Source of the DNA: Costus lasius
Taxonomy: Eukaryota; Streptophyta; Magnoliopsida; Zingiberales; Costaceae
Assembly: GCA_027563935.2 (NCBI GenBank)
Contig: JANVAS020000222.1
Span: 4,154,001 to 4,218,000 of the forward strand
Length of the DNA: 64,000 bases
Direction: 5' to 3'
Numbering within the stretch: position 1 is the first letter of the stretch; each line of letters begins with the position of its first letter. Below, in pieces: positions 55,748-64,000 of the stretch. The notes beneath the pieces are model-generated. The model had not been told where the DNA came from. It saw only the letters and a list, made by a program, of their open reading frames with translations, and did not search any database. Both the position numbers and the translations under genes were made by a program.

Positions 55748-58700
55748 CTAATGGTTGAGAAACCTCAAACCCATATTATTACAGTGCTTCTCATGCTTCT
55801 GCTGCGCCAGAGGCTTGGTAAGTGGGTCTGCCAGATTGTCATCTGTATGAACCTTGCAAATTTTGATCTCCCCTCGATCAATGATCTCCCGGATCAAGTG
55901 AAACCGTCTCTGTATGTGCTTGGACTTCTGGTGCGACCGTGGTTCCTTTGCTTGTGCGATGGCTCCAGTGTTATCACAGAAGATAACCAAAGGATCAGCA
56001 CTCGAAGGAACGACACCAAGTTCTCTCACGAACTTACGAATCCACACTGCCTCCTTGGATGCTTCCGAGGCTGCAACATACTCGGCTTCTGTTGTGGAAT
56101 CAGCAACAGTTGACTGTTTGAAACTCTTCCACACCACTGCTCCACCATTCAAGCTAAAAACATAGCCTGATTGCGATCGGAAATCATCCTGGTCTGACTG
56201 GAACGAAGCGTCAGTATATCCCTCTATACTGAGTTCTTCCTGACCACCATATATCAAGAACATATCTTTGGTCCTCCGCAGATATTTTAAGATGTTCTTG
56301 ACCGCAATCCAGTGCGCCACACCTGGATTACTTTGGAATCGACTGGTCACGCTTAACCCGTAAGCGACGTCTGGGCGAGTACACAACATCGCATACATGA
56401 TGGACCCAATAGCCGAAGCATATGGCCTATTGTCCATTTCATCTTTCTCAGTCTGTGTTTGTGGACACTGACTCTTTGAAAGACTCAGACCATGTCTGAC
56501 TGGAAGATATCCACGTTTAGAATTCTCTAAATGGAATCTCTCCAGGACCTTATCGATGTAAGTACTCTGGCATAGCCCGAGAAGCCTCTTAGATCTATCC
56601 CGGTAGATCTTCACACCTAACACATAGGCTGCTTCTCCTAGATCTTTCATCTGGAAACATTTTCCTAACCATGCTTTAACCGCATGTAGTTCAGGAATAT
56701 CATTTCCAATGATCAAGATATCATCGACGTAGAGGATTAGGAATGTAATCACGCTCCCACTAAACCTCTTATATACACACGGGTCATCCTCGTTCTTGAT
56801 GAAACCAAACTCAGAGATTGATTCATCAAAACGAATATTCCAGCTTCTTGAGGCTTGCTTAAGTCCATAAATGGACTTCTTTAACTTGCATATCTTATGA
56901 CGATCTGATGGATTAGTGAAACCCTCAGGTTGTGTCATATACACATCCTCATCCAGATTTCCATTAAGGAAAGCTGTCTTCACATCCATCTGCCAGATCT
57001 CATAATCGTAATATGCAGCTATCGCGAAAAGAATCCGAATAGACTTAAACATGGCTACAGGAGAGAAAGTTTCATCATAATCTATCCCGTAGATTTGTTT
57101 GAAACCTTTCGCAACTAGCCTGCCTTTATAGGTAACCACGTTACCATCCATGTCAATCTTCTTCTTGAAGATCCATTTACAGCCTATAGGGATTACTCCC
57201 GGAGGCGGATCAACCAAATCCCAGACTTGGTTATCTGACATGGAGTCCATCTCGGCTCGCATAGCTTCAAGCCATCTAGCTGACTCCGGTCCACTGACCG
57301 CATCCGCATAAGTAAGGGGTTCATCATTGTTAATGATGTAGATTCCGTCATAGCGCTCAGGCTGTCGACGGATCCTTCCCGATCTTCGCGGTTCCCGTGA
57401 TATCTGAGCCTCAGGTTGTTCAATAACCGGCTCTGGCACATCCAACTGCGCTTGACTACTTTGTCCTTCCTCTGGATTCTCATCCAGCTTTATTTCTCTC
57501 CCACTGGCCTCTTGCAGAAGAAACTCCTTCTCAAGAAATATGGCCGTCCGAGCAACAAATACCTTGTTCTCTTTGGGATCGTAGAAATAATAACCCTTAG
57601 TTTCCTTAGGGTAACCGACAAAGATACATTTCTCAGATCTGCTCTCCAGTTTCCCAGAGGCGAGCTTTTTTTGACATAAGCCTCGCAACCCCAGATCCTG
57701 ATAAATGTCAAGCTAGGCTGTTTCCCATACCATAACTCATATGGCGTCTTTGAAACTGCCTTGGATGGCACTCGGTTTAGTACCTTTGCAGCTGTTTCCA
57801 GTGCAAAACCCCAAAAGGAATATGGAAGAGTAGCCTGACTCATCATAGAACGAACCATATCAAGTAACGTTCTATTTCTCCTCTCGGACACACCATTCCA
57901 TTGCGGTGTTCCTGGCGGAGTGAGCTGTGAGATAATCCCATACTCCTTTAGATAGTCAGTAAATTCTCGACTTAGGTATTCACCACCTCGATCAGAACGA
58001 AGTGCCTTGATATTTCGGCCTAGCTGATTTTGTACTTCATTTTTGAACTCTTTGAACTTGTCAAAAGATTCACTTTTATGTCTCATTAGATAGACATACC
58101 CATACCTACTGAAATCATCAGTAAAGGTAATGAAGTACAGATAGCCACCTCTGGCATGTTTACTAAATGGCCCACACACATCACTGTGTATAAGGTCAAG
58201 TAAACCTAAAGCCCTTTGACCTTTGTTAGGAAAAGGAGACTTCGTCATTTTACCCATCAAACAAGCTTTGCATGTATCAATCTCCTCATAGGAGAATGAT
58301 CCCAGCAGTCCATGATCATGCAACCGCTTAATGCGCTTCTCGTTTATATGGCCTAAACGATTATGCCATAACAAGGTGCTGTCATCAGCATACTTGGCTT
58401 TCTTATTATCAATGTTTTGTACAGAACTTTCCATGTCCAACATGAATAACCCATTGTTAATTGAACCAGTTGCATACACAATATTATCATAAGATAAAAC
58501 ACACTTTGAAGTCTTGCATTCAAAGGCAAATCCTTTCCTGACAAGAGCAGGAATAGAGATAATATTCTTGGTAATACTGGGTACAAAATAACAATTGTTT
58601 AATTCTAATACAATGCCAGATGGTAAAGAAATGAAATAGTCTCCTACAGCAACAGCAGCAACCCGTGCCCCGTTTCCAACGCGTAGGTCTACCTCATGCT

Positions 58701-59626
58701 GTCCCACCTGCCTTCTTCTCTTGAGTTCCTGCACATTTGAACAAATGTGAACTCCACATGCGGTGTCCAACACCCATGAAATGGTAGAAGAAGATAACAT
58801 GACCTCAGTCACATATATACCTGAGCCAGAAGCGATGCTTCCCCTCTTATCTCCTTGGAGCGCTTTACAGTCCTTTTTCCAGTGACCTAGCTGGCCACAG
58901 TGGAAACACCTGTTATCCTTCGACCGCTTCACCTTCTGTTTCAGCGCCTTACTGTAGTTCCTTGACAGGGGCCTTGCCCTTCTTCCCCTTCTTCTTGTTC
59001 CTGGAAGGAACCATTAAGACAGAGGTTGAAGGCTTTCCCTTCAAAGTTTCCTCAGTAGTCAAGAGCATATTCAGCAGCTCTGCCGGCGTACAATCGATTT
59101 TGTTCATATTAAAGTTAATGATGAACGCATCGAAAGAAGGCGGAAGAGACTGCAGAATAATATCTACAGCAAGCTCCTGGTTGACGGTATGCCCCAGTTT
59201 CTCTAGAGCCTCCTTGTGCCCAATCATCTTGAGCACGTGAGCTCCCACTGGGCTCCCCTCAGCCAGTTTGCTCTGAAAGAAGAGCTTCGTCAGATTATAG
59301 CGTTCTGTCCTCGCCTGCGCAGCATACAGCATCTTGAGGTTCGCTATAATTTCTATAGCCGACATATCCTCATGCTGACGCTGCAGCGGTGGCGTCATAG
59401 ACGCTAGCATCAAGCAAGCGACATCAATGCTATCATTGACGTGCTTTTCGTAGGCATCCCGAACCGCCCTTGCGGCGTTCGGAGCAGGCTGCGGCGGTAT
59501 CGCCGTCTCGAGGACATACAGTTTCCTCTCTGCCTTAAGAACGATCTTAAGGTGTCCGAACCAGTCAGAGAAGTTCGGCCCAGCAAACTTCTCCCTTTCC
59601 AGTAGGGATCGCACATTGAAGCTCAT
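55748..59626 (-). pseudogene. Copia gag-pol of element E, two frameshifts, YVDD intact
   Basis: On the minus strand the ATG is at 59624-59626 and the stop at 55748-55750. The Gag part is open to about 58949. There one extra base (58956-58962 region) breaks the frame before the CCHC knuckle. The next frame covers the knuckle, protease, integrase and beyond to about 57670. There the T run (57666-57672) has seven bases where C has five, and the frame shifts again. The last part encodes reverse transcriptase with YVDD and RNase H. Apart from these two indels it is almost identical to C. One is in a homopolymer and could be a sequencing or assembly error. Confidence 0.93.
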
Positions 59627-61408
59627 GGTGTTCGTTGCTGCAGGAATCTACAACAATACAAGAACAGCAAGGTCAGTATCAATGTTTAGAATCAATCCAG
59701 GACTTAAGAAAGATTCTTTTTCTCACTATTTTGTCTGACTGAAAAATCCAGTAAACAGTCCGAAAGAGTAACACTCTTTTAGTGAGATGGGATCCAGATT
59801 TCATACTTGGTCTCCGCGTCCCGCTCAGGCGAGATAAGATGCACAGAGATGACAAGCATTAATTTCTGGTAGGCTGTCCCAGCCAATCGCCAACCCGTGC
59901 GATTCCCCTTCATCTTGGCAATCTAGCAGACTGTGCCAACTGAGTTGGTACAACACAGTCTCTGATCCCAGAGATGGCTGCCTCCATGTGCTACCATATG
60001 CGCCACATATGTAGCCTACATGGTCAAGCTGACCCGACCTACTCCCTGGACCACCACGTGCTATGCTGAGTAACGAGAAGGGATAAATCCCTACTCTGTA
60101 ACACGCAGGTGAAATCCAGCACCGTCTGAAGATAGATGGACGTGCCCACTGAGTGGGTACAACACGGCTCCAACGATAATCAGAAAGGTGAGGTTTCACG
60201 TCAGAAGGCTTTACGAGCTTGATATTTTAGCGTTGGATTTTAACGGCCTTTTTATCTTCTTGACTATCATGCAAGTCCTATGGTGATAGCAGAAGATAAA
60301 CACATGCAATTCTACTTATATAAGCAATAAAAGAAAGCATGCTCTTATGTGGTAAAAGCCCATGAACCCTAGTAAGACCTTAACTTTACTTAAGTCTTCA
60401 CTTGAGCTCTTTGGCATCTCATCTGGTCCAACCCAGGGCCCTAGCGCCAAAAGCACCTCAGGTGCGCCACCAGATGAATGCCCCTCTTGGATGTGTGCCT
60501 TTATGCTCTTGTCTAATCAAAATACATTTTGATCTATCTAGACAAGGTTTGACTCGCAGGTCAATTATACAATAAATTAATGAAAAAGTGATACGCAGAT
60601 CACAATAATATTAACTTATAATTAACCAGGCACGCAGGCCCCAGCACAGCACACAATAGGGCAACCCACATAAGATTAAATAGACAAGCATCATGGCATC
60701 AATTATCATGTGATCCAATCATGAAATTAAAATATTGAAAACCCCATGGCATCAATTTTAATTTCCTTATGTGCCCTATAACCTTACAATGGTCCATTGA
60801 TAGGGATCCACTCATCCATCTGGTCAGATCCTGTGCCCTTGCATGCACCGAGTCCTAACTGACCCGAGTTGACCTAATGGTCAACCATGCATGCGCCAAG
60901 GGCTGAACAACCCCAGGAGTTTTGGCAAGCGGGTGTGACCCCGGGCCTAACCCATGTGTGTTCACTGGTTGTCTCAACCAGACCTCGCTACACGCCTAAG
61001 ATGCAATCGACCTATGGCCACCTCGTGCTTGCGCACAGGTGCCATCTGGTCGATCCAGCTAGGCTGTCAGATGGTCTGATCAGACTAATGGATCTACACT
61101 AGAGGTGATTTCAACCCCATCAACCCATCTAAGGGTTTATTATAGGCGGCACTTTAGATCTAGTTAGGCGCGCAAGTCCTTTTGATTTGTAGAAAAACTA
61201 CACAAGCGCCAACACATGCGCAACAAGGAAACGTGCATGAAAACCATAGCAAGCGCCAACACATGCGCAAAGGAGACATACATCAAGTTTCGGATATGCA
61301 AACTTAATATGTAACTCTCGCATGTAGTTTAGATCTAAGCATATCATACAAACAAGGATCACAAACAAGCAATCATGTGAATCAAGCAATTCCTGCTCTG
61401 AAACCAAT
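59627..61408 (-). other. Leader of element E
   Basis: It holds both bulged hairpins (59928-59961 and 60141-60166 on the minus strand). An extra segment repeats AGCGCCAACACATGCGCA at about 61205 and 61252. The primer site 61395-61406 reads TGGTTTCAGAGC on the element strand, one base off the usual site. Confidence 0.82.
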
Positions 61409-63144
61409 TGTTGGTCCCTTTCATGAGGGAGCGAATCCCTAATAGGTCCCCTTCAAGGGGGAGCGCAAAGAGGGTGAAACCCTAAAGGGGCGCATATCAC
61501 CCTTTCATAGCGGAAGCAAGGGTTTCCATGGATCGTTTGAAGAATCATATGATCAACATGTTAACGATATGCAAGTATGAATGGAAGATCATACCATACC
61601 CATTGTGTGAGACGTATCTTGGAGTCAAGAGAACAAAAGAGGTCTCCTCCTTGTCGTCGCACACAAGATGATCAACGGCCACTTCTTTGAGATCCTTGTG
61701 CTAGCAAGGTTCTTCAAAGCACTTGTCGTATGGAAGGGATGATGAACCTCCTTTTTGGCCGAGAGCTCTTCCTGCCCAACCTCTCCTTCTCGTCGTCTAC
61801 CACACCTCAACGAAAGTCCAAGGCGTTGAAGAGAAGAGAGCAAACGCATATACGTTTAGGCGTTGAAGTGAAACCGGCCTTGATGACTTTCCATAAATGG
61901 AAGCTCATCAAGCCATGCGCTCAAGCCAACCCAAACGCATTTTAGCATTGAACCATGCGTTCACAATTGTGAACCGGTTCAAGCTAAAAACATTCCAATC
62001 GACTTTGGTTCATGAACCAAACCGAAATAGCTCAAGCCATGTGGTCTAGACCATATCAAACCCTAGGGTTTCAGATCTGACCGTTCATCTCACGATGCTC
62101 TTGATCTCACCGATCTAGCATCCATACTCTCGATCGTAGCTTACCGATCTAAGGTCTTCACCAATCAAACATGATCAGACCAGATCTCACATACGATCAG
62201 AGTTCAAAACCCCTTAAACTGAACTCAAAGAATTCAGTTCACACGATCTGACTTAAGTAAGCCATATCATCAAATTGTGCGACCCTAAGGGTTTCCTTTA
62301 AATGTCGGTAACGATAACTTACGTTATCACGATCAGTGAGGGGTATCTAGCAACACATCACTGTCTCCCGATATAAAGGAAAGAGTCTTCCAAGACTACT
62401 CCCAAACCATAGCACAAGTGTGAATCATTTCACAAGGCATGCATGTTTCCTTTGCCACTGGATGTTCTTATTGGACTAGCATGTCAAGCCTGTAACTCCA
62501 ATACGATGAGCATGATTAGATCAGATGAACATAGTCATCTGGGTATGGCCATACACTATCTCAATCATCTCATATAGGGGGCCCTTCAGAACATCACACT
62601 CCTTGAACAAGGAGACGGCAATCCTTTATCTATCACTAGTGCCCTAACCTGACTCATGCTCACCATCCAAGATAGTCTATAATCATTATATTTCAAATGA
62701 TATTGAACTACCTCAAAACAATGACAATCATCATTTAGACACACAAGTGATCTCAAGTCAAAGGAAATGTGCCACTTGCTGCTTACAAGGATTATTCACA
62801 TTGTGACAAGCAATGTAATATCCCAGTAGGGTCTGTCCAGTACATCCAATGTACCCATGAGTCTACATCTTATTCCATGCTCGAAGCATCCTATAAGATT
62901 AGCACTCATATTAGTCTCAATCATATCAAGGCTGTCTCATGTTCACCAAGATATCTCGACTAAGGACATAGAGCATGTCAGCCAAGCTGAACAGCTTTGA
63001 GACATTATTCAGTAGTACACTTATTACAGCAGACAAGGTAACAACCTGAATAATAACCATGCCTATATAAACACAAAAGTTTATTACATGATACTTATAC
63101 AATCCCAAGGCCTCAAACATTAGCCTTAAGGGCATACCCTAACA
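61409..63144 (-). repeat. 5' LTR of element E
   Basis: It is 1736 bp and nearly identical to 53992-55727. It ends ATACCCTAACA, followed by the target copy CCACA. Confidence 0.95.
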
Positions 63145-63149
63145 CCACA

Positions 63150-64000
63150 CACATCACTGTGTATAAGGTCAAGTAAACTTGAAGCCCTTTGACCTTTGTG
63201 AAGAAAAGGTGACTTCGTCATTTTACCCATTAAACAAGCCTTGCATGTATCAATCTCCTTGTAGGAGAATGATCCCAGCAGTCCATGATCATGCAACCGC
63301 TTAATGCGTTTCTCGTTTATATGGCCTAAACGACTATGCCATAGCAAGGTGCTGTCATCAGCATACTTGGCTTTCTTATTATCAATGTTTTGTATCGAAT
63401 GTTCCATGTCCAACATGAACAACCCATTGTTAATTGAACCAGTAGCATACACAATATTATCTAGAGAAAGTACACACTTTGAAATCTTGCATTCAAAGGA
63501 AAAACCCTTCCTGACAAGAGCAGGAATGGAGATAATATTCTTGGTAATACTGGGTACAAAATAACAATTGTTTAATTCTAATACAATGCCAGATGGTAAA
63601 GAAATGAAGTAGTCTCCTACAGCAACAGCAGCAACCCGTGCCCCGTTTCCAACGCGTAGGTCTACCTCATGCTGTCCCACCTGTCTTCTTCTCCTGAGTT
63701 CCTGTACATTTGAACAAATGTGAACTCCACATGCAGTGTCCAACACCCATGAAATAGAAGAAGATAACATGACCTCAGTCACATATATACCTGAGCCAGA
63801 AGCGATGCTTCCCCTCTTATCTCCTTGGAGCGCTTTACAGTCCTTTTTCCAGTGACCCAGCTGGCCACAGTGGAAACACCTGTATTCCTTGGACCGCTTA
63901 ACCTTTTGCTTCAGAGCCTTGCTGTAATTCTTGACCGGGGCCTTGCCCTTCTTCCCCTTCTTCTTGTTCCTTGAAGGAACCATCAAGACAGAGGTCGAAG
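63150..64000 (-). pseudogene. Copia gag-pol of element G, 5' part, cut by the window edge
   Basis: Read on the minus strand this is the end of Gag, the CCHC knuckle (CFHCGQLGHWKKDC), the protease with LDTACG, the integrase zinc region (HSRLGH...CKAC) and the first integrase aspartate motif. It is then interrupted by E. The frame is open across the whole piece and beyond the right edge. It joins to 53986 downward on the other side of E. Confidence 0.92.

Larger units (their letters stand above)
53992..63144 (-). mobile_element. Copia element E, minus strand, full length, near-twin of C
   Basis: This is a 9153-bp element inside G pol with target duplication CCACA. LTRs are 53992-55727 (3') and 61409-63144 (5'), each exactly 1736 bp. 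I noticed one difference between them (near 54184/61602). The 50-bp length excess over C is explained by one extra copy of a leader segment near 61204-61253. It has no target-site sharing with C, so it is a separate insertion. The polyprotein has two frameshifts. Confidence 0.95.
49817..64000 (-). mobile_element. Copia element G, minus strand, extends beyond the window
   Basis: Read on the minus strand, the 3' LTR is 49817-51534, the purine tract 51536-51545, and pol runs from 51555 up to 53991. There element E is inserted, and pol continues at 63150 to the right edge inside gag. E's target copies CCACA (53987-53991 and 63145-63149) mark the join. G's leader and 5' LTR are outside the window. 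A frameshift in pol makes it defective. Confidence 0.93.

Overview
This window is plant nuclear DNA made almost entirely of nested LTR retrotransposons. No host gene, tRNA, rRNA or CRISPR array could be supported. The evidence is repeated Ty1/copia polyproteins (Gag, zinc knuckle, protease, integrase, reverse transcriptase, RNase H in that order), TG...CA long terminal repeats of about 1.7 kb, primer sites matching initiator tRNA-Met, purine tracts and 5-bp target duplications. The long LTRs and Gag style suggest the Angela/BARE lineage, so a large, repeat-rich genome, perhaps monocot. That placement comes from memory of the family, not a search.

Left block, 1-13850. Copia element A enters from the left with only the end of its pol gene. 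Its 3' LTR is split 31 bp in by full-length copia element B (1092-12217). B's pol is in turn split by a 1994-bp solo LTR of a second, related copia family (7181-9174, target duplication ATTAT). B's coding sequence is open before that insertion and has five stops after it.

Middle block, 13851-29208. This is older Ty3/gypsy-like debris: LTR ends, a second-family copia LTR end with its leader, an acidic Asp/Ser-rich reading frame, a 419-codon frame between duplicated blocks, a C-rich leader-like stretch, a reverse-oriented solo LTR (22043-23898, duplication GCAGC), and an LTR-internal-LTR unit (25068-29208) with almost no coding capacity. Clusters of short palindromes built on TTACGG...CCGTAA recur in these LTRs.

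Right block, 29209-64000. Copia element D inserted into the last gypsy LTR and then received three insertions of its own family. C (29733-38835, +) and F (39759-48851, +) are in its LTR, and G (49817 to beyond the window, -) is in its leader. E (53992-63144, -) is inside G's pol. C and E are near-identical 9.1-kb copies in opposite orientation. C has an uninterrupted 1291-codon polyprotein, but its reverse-transcriptase YVDD box reads YVDN. E keeps YVDD but has two frameshifts. Insertion order by nesting is gypsy, then D, then G, then E. LTR divergence judged by eye puts C and E youngest, F intermediate and B older.

The most interesting signals are RNA-structure candidates in the copia family. 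One is a pair of bulged leader hairpins with the same bulge and loop but compensating stem changes. The other is an LTR hairpin capped by GUAA or GAAA (GNRA class) whose stem survives substitutions. A splice-donor-like motif at the end of every LTR, paired with an acceptor-like site just before gag, suggests the long leader could be spliced out.
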